The notes below the pieces were generated by a model. The model saw nothing but the letters and a program-made list of their open reading frames with translations. It searched no databases and was not told the origin of the DNA. This document shows positions 26,100-34,173 of a DNA stretch of 64,000 bases, piece by piece (within the stretch, counting starts at the first letter, position 1; every line of letters starts with the position of its first letter). Source of the stretch: Acidimicrobiaceae bacterium (GTDB taxonomy: Bacteria; Actinomycetota; Acidimicrobiia; Acidimicrobiales; RAAP-2); NCBI GenBank assembly GCA_027306605.1, contig DAHUZK010000023.1:1-64000 (forward strand). Reading direction: 5' to 3'. The position numbers were made by a program, and so were the translations under genes.

Positions 26100-27353
26100 A
26101 TGTCAGAGACCTTGGAGAACACTGAGGCCGAGGCCGCCGAGCAGGACGGCTACGGTTCCGGGGCGATGGCGGCCATGGGCCCGGAGATGGCCGCGGATCC
26201 GCAGCCGGTCTGGAAGGCGCTCCGCGACGAGACGCCGGTGCTGCCCATCGACGACCTGCCGATGGGCGGTCGTGGAGTCCTCCTCACTCGCAAGGAGGAC
26301 ATCATGGAGGCCCTCCGGCATCCCGAGATCTATTCGTCCAACATGGACGCGGTCGATCTCAAGAACAAGCGGCCGATGATCCCTCTGCAGATCGACCCGC
26401 CCGAGCACAAGAAGTTCCGCAAGCTGCTCGACCCGATCTTCGCCCCGCGCAAGATGCAGGCCATGGACGACGAGGTGGCGACGCTCGTCAACCGCCTGAT
26501 CGACCGGTTCATCGACGACGGCCAGGTGGATTTCGCCAAGCAGTTCTCCATCCCCTTCCCTTCGGAGGTCTTCCTCACGCTGCTCGGCCTTCCCCTCGAG
26601 GAGCTCGAGACCTTCCTCACCATGAAGGACGGCATCATCCGTCCCGACCATGTCACCGGGAGGCGCTACGGCACCAAGACCGCCAGCGAGTACCAGCAGA
26701 AGATCGCGGATTCGGTCTACGACTACTTCGACCACGTCCTCGACGAGCGCGAGGTGGAGCGTCGCGACGACCTGCTGTCGCACTTCCTCGATGCCGAGGT
26801 GGACGGCGACCGGCTGACCCGCGAGGACATTCTCGACATCTGCTTCCTGTTCCTCATCGCGGGCCTCGACACCGTCACGGCGACGCTCGATTGCATGTTC
26901 GCCTTCCTGGCGCGGCACCCTGAGCACCGGCGCCAACTTGTAGAGGACCCGTCGCTCATCCCCAACGCCGTCGAGGAGCTCCTGCGCTGGGAGACTCCGG
27001 TCATGGGCATCGCCCGTGTCGCCGTGGCCGAGTCCGAAATCAGCGGCTGCCCGGTGCACCCGGGTGACCAGGTGATGGTGATGATCGGTTCGGCCAACAC
27101 CGACGAAGCCGAGTTTCCCGACGGTGACGTCGTTCGTTTCGACCGCGACGTCAACCCCCACATCGCCTTCGGTGGTGGCATCCACCGCTGCCTGGGCTCG
27201 CACCTGGCCCGCCTCGAGCTGCGGGTGGCATTGCGCGAGTGGCACAAGCGGATCCCCGATTACGAGATCGAACCGGGACACACGCTCACCTACACGCCGG
27301 GCATTCGCTCCATCGACCACTTCCCGATGCGTTTCACGGCGTCGCCGGCCTAG
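26100..27353 (+). CDS. Cytochrome P450
   Basis: The 417-aa protein is a soluble bacterial-type P450 of usual length. The I-helix oxygen-binding region is AGLDTVTATLD, the K-helix E-x-x-R is ELLRWETP, and the haem-binding loop FGGGIHRCLGSHLAR supplies the Cys ligand near residue 364. The N-terminus has no membrane anchor. It would hydroxylate a small hydrophobic substrate with electrons from a ferredoxin, but no ferredoxin gene is adjacent. ATG 26100 has GGGAG upstream. The facing genes for an SDR, an acyl-CoA dehydrogenase and an amidohydrolase suggest lipid or steroid-like catabolism, as inference. Confidence 0.93.
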   Translation: MSETLENTEAEAAEQDGYGSGAMAAMGPEMAADPQPVWKALRDETPVLPIDDLPMGGRGVLLTRKEDIMEALRHPEIYSSNMDAVDLKNKRPMIPLQIDPPEHKKFRKLLDPIFAPRKMQAMDDEVATLVNRLIDRFIDDGQVDFAKQFSIPFPSEVFLTLLGLPLEELETFLTMKDGIIRPDHVTGRRYGTKTASEYQQKIADSVYDYFDHVLDEREVERRDDLLSHFLDAEVDGDRLTREDILDICFLFLIAGLDTVTATLDCMFAFLARHPEHRRQLVEDPSLIPNAVEELLRWETPVMGIARVAVAESEISGCPVHPGDQVMVMIGSANTDEAEFPDGDVVRFDRDVNPHIAFGGGIHRCLGSHLARLELRVALREWHKRIPDYEIEPGHTLTYTPGIRSIDHFPMRFTASPA

Positions 27354-27397
27354 CCGTCGCCACCGAGCCGGTATCGCCGGCGAGACCGGTCGCCGCC

Positions 27398-28108
27398 TCA
27401 GTACAGCGGTGACCACGCCGCACTGCGCAGCAGCCGGCTCTCCCAGCGGTCTCGTACCTTCAGCGCGTCGTGCAGCCATGTCCCCGGCGCCGAGGCCTCC
27501 GGTGGCAGATCGTGGGAGAACATCCACATGACCGCCTTCGGGTTGACCACGCGCTGCCAGAGAATGACCTCGGTCGTCTGGTGCGTACCGAAGACGGGCT
27601 GGAAGGCGGCCTCGAGCTCGATCATGCCCGTGCCCTCCTCCTTCTGGCTGCTCAACGTGTGGTCGTAGAGCGTGCCGGCCTTGTCGAGATAGGCCTGCAG
27701 GCCACCAGCGAACGGCCAGGCCGTGTCCTCCATGAAGAGGGAATTCTTGTGTGACCGCGCGTCGGTCGGCACCGAAGTGAGGTCGATGTCCTGCAGCGGT
27801 GACCACGGAACCGGTTGGATCACCTTGGCCACCGTCGAGTGCCGCATGGCGTCGACCTTGGCCGACCATGGCGCCAGGTCGCCGCCCCGTACGCGCTCGG
27901 CCAACTCGGCCCAGGCGGTCGCGTCGCGACACCCTGTGATGGAGACAACCGTGTAGGCCTGCCCGGTGCCGTGGGCCAGCCGCAGGTACCAGAGCAGGCG
28001 CGAACCGTCCGACTTCGCCAGCGCCGGCAGGTACTCGTCGCGGAAGGCCTCGTCGAAGGCATCCTCCTCGGCGCCGGCGACCTGGTGGACCTGGTGAAGC
28101 AGCAACAC
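27398..28108 (-). CDS. Conserved-looking protein of unknown function next to P450 and SDR genes
   Basis: The 236-aa protein starts with a beta-strand-like stretch (LLLHQVHQV) and has two similar-looking halves rich in Trp and His. Fragments such as RLLWYLRLAHGTGQAYTVVS and EVILWQRVVNPKAVMWMFSH resemble the strands of dimeric alpha/beta-barrel (NIPSNAP- or ABM-like) proteins, but I cannot name the family. GTG 28108 has GGGGG nine nt upstream. It is followed, on the opposite strand, by the P450 end (44-bp gap) and lies 44 nt downstream of the SDR, so an operon with the SDR is likely. Confidence 0.65.
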   Translation of the reverse strand: MLLLHQVHQVAGAEEDAFDEAFRDEYLPALAKSDGSRLLWYLRLAHGTGQAYTVVSITGCRDATAWAELAERVRGGDLAPWSAKVDAMRHSTVAKVIQPVPWSPLQDIDLTSVPTDARSHKNSLFMEDTAWPFAGGLQAYLDKAGTLYDHTLSSQKEEGTGMIELEAAFQPVFGTHQTTEVILWQRVVNPKAVMWMFSHDLPPEASAPGTWLHDALKVRDRWESRLLRSAAWSPLY

Positions 28109-28152
28109 GGTGTTGACCCCCTGTAGTCGTGCGTCCTCGCCGTGGCGGCGTC

Positions 28153-28926
28153 TCAGCGAGTGGTGGCTATTCCCCCGTCGACCGGGATGACGGCGCCGGT
28201 CAGGTACGCCCCGGCCCGCGACGAGAGGTAGATGGCGGCGCCCGCCATGTCGTCGGGCCGGCCGATGCGCTTGAGCGGTGCGCTGGCGACGATCTGCTCG
28301 CCGAAGGCCTCGAGGGTGGCCGCCATCATCTTGGACTCGAATGGGCCGGGCGCGATGGCGTTCACCGTGATCTCCGGGGCCAGGCGCTTGGCCAGGTGTC
28401 GTGTCAGCTGGTGCACCGCCGCCTTGGAGGAGGAGTAGGAGTAGGTCTCCAGCGTCGGCACAGCGATCCCATCGATCGAACCGATGTTGATCACCCGTGC
28501 CGGTGTTTCGACGGTGCCCGCTGCCCGCAGTAGCGGCACGAGGAATTTGGTCAGGTGGAACACGCCTTTGACATTCAACGCCAGCACACGTTCGAAGGCC
28601 GCCTCGTCGAATTCCTCGAGTGGTGCGCCCCAGGTCGCGCCGGCGTTGTTCACCAAGATGTCCAGTGAGTCCTCCCGCCCCGCCATCTCCTCGGCGAGAC
28701 GCCGGCACTCGGCCTCGGTGGACAGGTCGGCGGGGATGGCCACACACGACCCCTTCTTGGAGAGCTCGGCGGCGACCTCCTCGCACACCTGCGCCTTACG
28801 CGACGAGATGTAGACCCGAGCACCGGCATCCACGAAACCCTCGGCGATCATTCTGCCGATGCCACGGCTCCCGCCGGTGACGAGGGCGGTCTTCCCTGCG
28901 ATATCGAAGAGGTCGGAGGACGTCAT
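28153..28926 (-). CDS. Short-chain dehydrogenase/reductase
   Basis: The 257-aa protein is a classical SDR. The Rossmann motif TGGSRGIG is at about residues 17-24, NNAG near 95, and the catalytic Ser-Tyr-Lys is seen as GSIDG ... YSYSSSKAA. It ends with the usual AGAYLTGAVIPVDGG. The substrate is unknown; it could oxidise the alcohol made by the neighbouring P450. ATG 28926 is where the SDR domain begins. It lies 22 bp downstream of the amidohydrolase gene and appears to be in the same minus-strand unit. Confidence 0.9.
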   Translation of the reverse strand: MTSSDLFDIAGKTALVTGGSRGIGRMIAEGFVDAGARVYISSRKAQVCEEVAAELSKKGSCVAIPADLSTEAECRRLAEEMAGREDSLDILVNNAGATWGAPLEEFDEAAFERVLALNVKGVFHLTKFLVPLLRAAGTVETPARVINIGSIDGIAVPTLETYSYSSSKAAVHQLTRHLAKRLAPEITVNAIAPGPFESKMMAATLEAFGEQIVASAPLKRIGRPDDMAGAAIYLSSRAGAYLTGAVIPVDGGIATTR

Positions 28927-28948
28927 CGGGCCATTCTGCCCGCCGGCT

Positions 28949-30127
28949 TCATGAGGTGGCCAATGCCAATGCGCTGCGCGCGAGCACGCTGGCGCCCACA
29001 CGGAGCGACTCGTCCTCGACCCGGAAGGTCGGGCTGTGGTGCATGCTGCCCGAACCGTCGGCGGGGGCGCCTCCGACGAAGAAGTAGCAGCCGGGCAGGT
29101 GGCGCAGGAACTCGCTCACATCGTCGCTCGGGGTGGCGGGCGGCATCCGCAAGACGTGGTCGGGACCGAGCACCACACTGGCCTCGGCCTCGACGATCGC
29201 CGTGGCCTCGGCGTCGTTCACCACGGCCCGGGTGTGTTCGGGCACCTCAAGCTCGACATGGACGCCCTGCTCGTCACCGATCCGGTCGCAGAGGTCCTGC
29301 AGGCGCACGAGCGCCTCTTCGTGCTGGTTCTCGGTGAAGGTGCGTAGCGTGCCCGTCACCCGCGCCGTGGTCGGCACCACGTTGACGGCGGTACCGGCGT
29401 GGACGGTCCCGGCGGTGCACACGCAGTCCACCTCCTCGTAGCGCAGCCCGGCGGCGACCTCGCCTAGCCGGCCCACCAGCGCAGCCGCGGCCCGGATGAC
29501 GTCACCCTGCGCCGAAGGTTGGGCACCGTGCCCACCCGGCCCGCTCAACGTGATGCGCAGCGAGTTCGCCTCGGACATGGCGATGCCAGACCGCAGGGCG
29601 ACATAGCCGAGGGGAGCCTGCGAGGTCACGTGGAACCCGACCAGACGGGCGCCTTCCATGACGCTCAGCGCGCCGCCCTCGAGCATCCGCTTCGCCCCGC
29701 ACAGCGCCTCCTCGGCCGGTTGGAAGAGGAAGATGTACCTTCCAGGGAGTTCCTCGCGTCGTGAGGCCAGCAGCGACGCCGCGCCGAGCATGGACGCCAC
29801 GTGCACGTCGTGGCCGCAGGCATGCATCACCCCTTCGACCTCGGAGTGCACCGGGCGCGCTTGGTCCTCTTGGACCGGCAACCCGTCGATGTCGCCCCTG
29901 AGCACCACGCTGTGCCCGGGCCTGCCTCCGTCGAAGGCGAAGATGCCGCCGGTCTTGGTGGTGCGCAGCACCTCGGGCACCCCGAGTGAGGCCATGTGCG
30001 AGCGGATCATCGCCGTCGTCTCGTGCTCCGCGAAGGCCAGTTCGGGGTGGCGGTGCAGAGTGCGGCGCTTGTCCACCATGTCGTCGAAGACGACGTCGGC
30101 CGGTGACGCTCCGAACAGCTCGCTCAC
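28949..30127 (-). CDS. M20D-family amidohydrolase
   Basis: The 392-aa protein matches the M20D amidohydrolases (hippurate/IAA-amino acid hydrolase type). Metal ligands are HACGHDVH near residue 102, the catalytic Glu pair in QPAEEA, His in GFHVTS and His in MHHSPTF near the C-terminus. The dimerisation domain runs from about 185 to 300. Such enzymes release an acyl group from N-acyl amino acids or related amides. It lies 10 bp downstream of the acyl-CoA dehydrogenase gene. Confidence 0.9.
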   Translation of the reverse strand: MSELFGASPADVVFDDMVDKRRTLHRHPELAFAEHETTAMIRSHMASLGVPEVLRTTKTGGIFAFDGGRPGHSVVLRGDIDGLPVQEDQARPVHSEVEGVMHACGHDVHVASMLGAASLLASRREELPGRYIFLFQPAEEALCGAKRMLEGGALSVMEGARLVGFHVTSQAPLGYVALRSGIAMSEANSLRITLSGPGGHGAQPSAQGDVIRAAAALVGRLGEVAAGLRYEEVDCVCTAGTVHAGTAVNVVPTTARVTGTLRTFTENQHEEALVRLQDLCDRIGDEQGVHVELEVPEHTRAVVNDAEATAIVEAEASVVLGPDHVLRMPPATPSDDVSEFLRHLPGCYFFVGGAPADGSGSMHHSPTFRVEDESLRVGASVLARSALALATS

Positions 30128-30137
30128 GACGGAGGGC

Positions 30138-31409
30138 TCAGCGGCTCAGCAGGTCACGGGCGATGTGCGTCACCTGTATCTCGTCGGTCCCGGCGTAGAT
30201 CTGGAAGACCTTGGCGTCGCGCGCCAGCTGCTCCACCCGGAACTCGGACATGTAGCCGTTGCCTCCGAAGAGCTGCACCGCCTCCATGGCCACCTCGGAG
30301 GCGGCTTGGGCCGAGTAGAGCTTCATGGCCGACGCCTCGGCCAGGGTCAGGCTCTTGCCGGCGGCCGCCATCTCGACGTGACGGAAGACGAGGTTCTCGA
30401 CGTTGAGCCGGGCGATCTCCATCTTCGCCAGCTTCAGTTGGATCAGCTGGAACTCCGAGATCGGACGTTCCCAGAGCATGCGGTCTTTGGCGTACTGGAT
30501 CGAAAGCTTGAGGCACTCCTCGATAAGACCCAGCGACATCGCGGCTACCCCCGCCCTCTCGGTGACGAAGTTGCCCTTGGCGCTCTCGCGGCCCTCGTTG
30601 CCGCCCGGCTTGCCCTCGGACTCGCCGAGGAGCCGGTCTTTTGCGACGCGCACGTCGGACAGGAACAGCTCACCGGTCGGGGAGGAGTGCAGGCCCATTT
30701 TGCGGAAGGGCTTCGACTGCTCGAGCCCTGGCATGCCCGAGTCGAGGATGAAGGTGAGGACGGGCCGCTGGCGCAGCGGCGTGTCGCTCCCGTCGTCGAG
30801 CTTGGCGTAGAAGACGATGGTGTCGGCGTAGGGGCCGTTCGTGATGAACGTCTTGTTGCCGTTGAGGACGTACTCGTCACCGTCGCGCACGGCGGTCGAC
30901 TTCATGCCGCCCAACGCGTCCGAGCCGGAGTCGGGCTCGGTGATGGCCCACGCGCCGACCTTGTCGAGCGTCATGAGATCGAGTCCCCAGCGCTCCATCT
31001 GCGCCGGCGTGCCGCTCTTCATGATCGTGCCGCCGGCCAGCCCGGTGCTCACCCCGAGAGCGGTGACGATGCCCGGGCAGTAGTGGCACAGCTCGATGAT
31101 CGGGATGAGGGTCATGGCCGCGTTGGACCCGCCCTCGGCTCTCTCCGCGGCCTTGCCCGCGGCCTTGCCCGAGGTCTTGCCCGAGGCCCCGGCGCTCGAT
31201 TCCGATCCTGCCGCCTTGCGCTCGATGGCGCGCTTGGCCGAGTCACGAGCCAGGGCGTCGAGTCCGAACGTCTGGTACAGCTTGCGGATCACCTCGTAGG
31301 GAGGTGTCTCGCCGTGCTCGAGCTCCTCGACGTTCGGCTTGACCTCTTCCTCGACGAAGCGCCGTACGGCGTCGCGGATTGCCAGCTGCTCCTCGGACCA
31401 CTCGAACAT
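30138..31409 (-). CDS. Acyl-CoA dehydrogenase with a low-complexity insert
   Basis: The 423-aa protein has the three-domain acyl-CoA dehydrogenase pattern. FAD-binding stretches include WAITEPDSGSDALG near residue 150, NGNKTFITNGP and LFLSDVRVAKDRLLGE; the C-terminal region has QLFGGNGYMSEF. An insert around residues 68-95 (Ser/Ala/Gly/Lys-rich, including GKAAGKAAER) is encoded by a 12-bp tandem repeat at 31147-31182 and sits in the N-terminal helical domain. It would oxidise an acyl-CoA and pass electrons to ETF. ATG 31409 follows AGGGAGG. Confidence 0.9.
   Translation of the reverse strand: MFEWSEEQLAIRDAVRRFVEEEVKPNVEELEHGETPPYEVIRKLYQTFGLDALARDSAKRAIERKAAGSESSAGASGKTSGKAAGKAAERAEGGSNAAMTLIPIIELCHYCPGIVTALGVSTGLAGGTIMKSGTPAQMERWGLDLMTLDKVGAWAITEPDSGSDALGGMKSTAVRDGDEYVLNGNKTFITNGPYADTIVFYAKLDDGSDTPLRQRPVLTFILDSGMPGLEQSKPFRKMGLHSSPTGELFLSDVRVAKDRLLGESEGKPGGNEGRESAKGNFVTERAGVAAMSLGLIEECLKLSIQYAKDRMLWERPISEFQLIQLKLAKMEIARLNVENLVFRHVEMAAAGKSLTLAEASAMKLYSAQAASEVAMEAVQLFGGNGYMSEFRVEQLARDAKVFQIYAGTDEIQVTHIARDLLSR
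31147..31182. repeat. 12-bp in-frame tandem repeat (x3) in the acyl-CoA dehydrogenase gene
   Basis: GCGGCCTTGCCC at 31147 and 31159, and GAGGTCTTGCCC at 31171, encode Gly-Lys-(Ala-Ala or Thr-Ser) repeats on the minus strand. Confidence 0.85.
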
Positions 31410-31469
31410 GTCGTACCTCCCTGGCTGTCTGCGCTCTGGGCGCCGGCGGTCGGCTGCCTGCGGGACTGT

Positions 31470-32039
31470 CTAGGCGTCTGCGATGCGCCGCAGCGTGTTG
31501 CGGTCGGTGTGGATGACCTCCTCCGCTACCTTGGCGTGCTTGATCACCGTCGTCTCCGAATAGGTGAACTCGTCGTCGACGCTCGTGTCGATCGTTACCT
31601 CGTAGCTCACCGATTGGGCGTTCTTGTCGAGCCAGTTGTTGGCCAGGATCCCGTAGGTCTGGCTGCCCACCCGCGCCGCGAGGGTGAACTTCGTGGCGTC
31701 GGCCGCCACCACCCCACCGGCCACCACGGCCGAACCGCGTGGGATGAGGAAGCACCGCACGACCTCGCTGTCGCGGACGTCCCACATCCAGTAGCCGACC
31801 TCGGTGTGGAAGGGGTTCTCCTCGTCGCGGCGCCAGGCGGCCATGCGGTAGTCGAGCCCGTAGAGCACCTGCGGGCCGTTCTCCACCGGACCGAAGGGCT
31901 TGAAGTCCACGTGCTCGCGGAAGGGAGTCAGGCCGATCTTGCCGGTCTCGTTGGCATAGGCGACGTCCTCGCCCTTCTCGCCCTCCCAGATGCCCGCCAG
32001 GCGGGCCAGTGGTCCCCACTCGGGTCCAGCGCTCAACAT
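31470..32039 (-). CDS. Nitrobindin/THAP4-like haem-binding beta-barrel family protein
   Basis: The 189-aa protein starts with LARLAGIWEGEKG, the first-strand signature of the FABP-like/nitrobindin family, and continues with alternating strands (FHTEVGYWMWD, SYEVTIDTS). In relatives a C-terminal His binds haem and can sense or destroy nitric oxide or peroxynitrite. No single residue here proves haem binding. ATG 32039 follows GAGGAGGA at short spacing. It is upstream of, and in the same direction as, the acyl-CoA dehydrogenase. Confidence 0.7.
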   Translation of the reverse strand: MLSAGPEWGPLARLAGIWEGEKGEDVAYANETGKIGLTPFREHVDFKPFGPVENGPQVLYGLDYRMAAWRRDEENPFHTEVGYWMWDVRDSEVVRCFLIPRGSAVVAGGVVAADATKFTLAARVGSQTYGILANNWLDKNAQSVSYEVTIDTSVDDEFTYSETTVIKHAKVAEEVIHTDRNTLRRIADA

Positions 32040-32185
32040 TCCTCCTCAGGTGTCCCGGGAATCAGGTGTCGGCTCGCAGTGCGCGTCCGGCGGCGCCGGC
32101 CGGCCCGGCGACCGGAGGCCACCTTAGCGAGATGTCGCCACTCCCAGGTCTTGTCCGGTCGACTGCGGAGTGGCGAGCCCTACGC

Positions 32186-33088
32186 TTAGCGGCCGGATCC
32201 CTCCGCATGGCGCTGCGTGCGGTTCACGATGATCCGAGCGAGCACCAAGAGGATGAGCACGATCACCATCAGGATGAGCGCGGCATCGAAGGCGAGGTAG
32301 TGCGCCTCGTTGGAGGGGTAGTCCCAGAACGTCCACACGGGGTAGGTCAGGTAGCCGATCGGCTGGTGGAAGAGCTGTGCCTTGGGCGTGCCCGTGTACC
32401 AGCCGGCCGTGTAGAGCAGCGGGGCCGTCTCTCCGGCGCTGATGGCGAGCGCGATGAGGAGGCTGGTCACGATGCCCGGGAGGGCCGACTTCAGCACCAC
32501 CTTGCGCAGGCCGTACCCGTTGGGCATGCCGAGCGCCTGCGCCCCCTCCCGGTATGCCGTCGGCACCTGCCGGACCGCCGTCTCCGTCCCTCGGGCGATG
32601 TAGGGGATCACCATGACCGAGAGCACGAGGAGCGCGGCCAGGAGCGAGAAGCCCCAGTGCAGGCCCACCACCAGCGCGAGGTAGCCCACCAGTCCGAGCG
32701 CGATGGAAGGGACGCCCGAGAGCACCTCGGTGGCGCTGCGCAGGAGCCCCCCACGCTCCTTCCCCTTGCGGTTGACCCCGGCCAGCTCGGCCAGGAACAC
32801 GCCCCCGAGCACCCCGAGGGTGCCGGCGATGAGCAGGACGCCCCCCATGAGCACGAGGGTCCCCAAAATGGCGTTCTTCAGGCCTCCGGTGGCTCCCTCG
32901 GTGTTGGTGGTGAGCACGGACCACTGCCAGTGTGGGACCGCCCTGACGATGATGTCGACGATCACCCAGGTGACCGGGACGACGATGATCAACAGGGCCA
33001 GCATCGGGCCGATCCGGGAGAAGGCGATGTTCGCGATCGTCCTCCGGCGTGTGCTGGGATAGGCCGCGCTCGTGGTCGCGCCGTCCAT
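32186..33088 (-). CDS. pstA: Phosphate ABC transporter permease PstA
   Basis: The 300-aa protein has six hydrophobic segments and the permease signature, with the EAA loop seen as AYREGAQALGMPNGYGLRKVV near residue 203. GVPSIALGLVGYLA precedes it. PstA and PstC form the channel for high-affinity phosphate import. ATG 33088 overlaps the pstC stop (TGATG), so the two are co-translated. No pstB follows it, unlike the usual gene order. Confidence 0.93.
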   Translation of the reverse strand: MDGATTSAAYPSTRRRTIANIAFSRIGPMLALLIIVVPVTWVIVDIIVRAVPHWQWSVLTTNTEGATGGLKNAILGTLVLMGGVLLIAGTLGVLGGVFLAELAGVNRKGKERGGLLRSATEVLSGVPSIALGLVGYLALVVGLHWGFSLLAALLVLSVMVIPYIARGTETAVRQVPTAYREGAQALGMPNGYGLRKVVLKSALPGIVTSLLIALAISAGETAPLLYTAGWYTGTPKAQLFHQPIGYLTYPVWTFWDYPSNEAHYLAFDAALILMVIVLILLVLARIIVNRTQRHAEGSGR

Positions 33089-34173
33089 CAGAGACCGACT
33101 CCGAGTGGTGCCGCATTGCGCCCGGTCCGGCGGACGATGAGTCGCGCGATGAAGTTGACCACGAGGAGCACCACGACGAGGACGATGGCCAGCTCGGCCA
33201 GCGTCTTCACCTCGAACCCGGTGCCGTCGTTGAAGGCGGAGTCGAGCTGGGTCACGAGGGTCGCCGCGATGGTGCCCATCGTCCCGTAGACGTTGGGCGT
33301 GATGGTGTTGAGCAAGGAACCCGAGATCATGGCGACGGCGATGGTCTCGCCCAGCGCCCTTCCCAGCCCGAGGACGGTGGCCCCGATGATCCCCGAGCGC
33401 ACCCAGGGGATCGTGATCTTGCGCCCCACCTCCCAGTCGGTCATGCCGAGCGCCTCACCGCCCTCTTTGGGGAGGGGGGGCACCGTGGCGAAGAGATTTC
33501 GAGTCGTGGCCGTGATGATCGGCACGATCATCAGCGACAGGACGATCCCAGAGGTGAGCAACCCTTCCCCGTGACCGACCGGGTTGCGGAAGTACCGCAG
33601 CACGGGCACGTCGGGCATGTGGTCGGCGATGATCGGGTAGACGTGGTTCGCCAACAGCGGTCCCAGCGTGAGGGCTCCCCACAACCCGATGAGCACGCTG
33701 GGCACCCCGGCCAGGATCTCAATGGCGTAGCGCAGGGTCTCGGCCACGATGCGGGGCAGCCGCTCGGTGAGCGCGAACGCGGCGCCGATGGAGATCGGCA
33801 ACGCGATCACGAGGGCGATGAGCGAAGACTGCAAGGTACCGACGATCACGGGCCAGGCGCCGTAGGACGCGCCGAGTGGATGCGCCACGCCGTGCGTGTA
33901 GACGGTGGCGCCGTAGGCGTTCCCGACGTTCCACGACGAGCGCGTGAGGAAACCTGGTCCGTTCACCTTGGCTGCCGGCCACGCCTTCACGGCGAGGACG
34001 GCGACGATGAGGATCAGGGCGATCAGGGGGACGAAGGCGGCGATCCGGCCGCCCCACGCCCAGATGTGATGCTCGTTCGTCCGCAGCCGTCTCCGGACCC
34101 GCAGGACGAGCGGGTCCGGAGACGGCTGCGCCGCCACGGGTCTCCCCGTGGCGGCGTCACCGACAGCCGTCAC
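33088..34173 (-). CDS. pstC: Phosphate ABC transporter permease PstC
   Basis: The 361-aa protein has a longer N-terminus than usual (about 45 residues, rich in Pro and Arg) before six hydrophobic segments. GVPSVLIGLWGALTLGPLL and GGEALGMTDWEVGRKITIPW mark the permease signature. The start GTG 34173 directly follows the pstS stop. The first ~90 nt of the coding region contain two perfect hairpins that may reduce or stage expression of the permease genes relative to pstS. No later start with a convincing ribosome site was seen. Confidence 0.9.
   Translation of the reverse strand: MTAVGDAATGRPVAAQPSPDPLVLRVRRRLRTNEHHIWAWGGRIAAFVPLIALILIVAVLAVKAWPAAKVNGPGFLTRSSWNVGNAYGATVYTHGVAHPLGASYGAWPVIVGTLQSSLIALVIALPISIGAAFALTERLPRIVAETLRYAIEILAGVPSVLIGLWGALTLGPLLANHVYPIIADHMPDVPVLRYFRNPVGHGEGLLTSGIVLSLMIVPIITATTRNLFATVPPLPKEGGEALGMTDWEVGRKITIPWVRSGIIGATVLGLGRALGETIAVAMISGSLLNTITPNVYGTMGTIAATLVTQLDSAFNDGTGFEVKTLAELAIVLVVVLLVVNFIARLIVRRTGRNAAPLGVGL
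34082..34130. promoter_or_regulatory. 21-bp perfect hairpin inside the pstC start region
   Basis: Arms at 34082-34102 and 34110-34130 are perfectly complementary over 21 bp, with a 7-nt loop (AGGACGA). The stem is about three-quarters G+C and lies 43-92 nt into the pstC coding sequence. No T-tract follows. It could block 3' exonucleases to stabilise pstS mRNA, slow ribosomes or act as an attenuator. Confidence 0.8.
34131..34154. promoter_or_regulatory. 10-bp perfect hairpin adjacent to the first, at pstC codons 7-14
   Basis: Arms CCGCCACGGG (34131-34140) and CCCGTGGCGG (34145-34154) pair perfectly around TCTC. It directly abuts the 21-bp hairpin and lies about 20 nt downstream of the pstC start, where it could hinder initiation. 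Confidence 0.75.
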
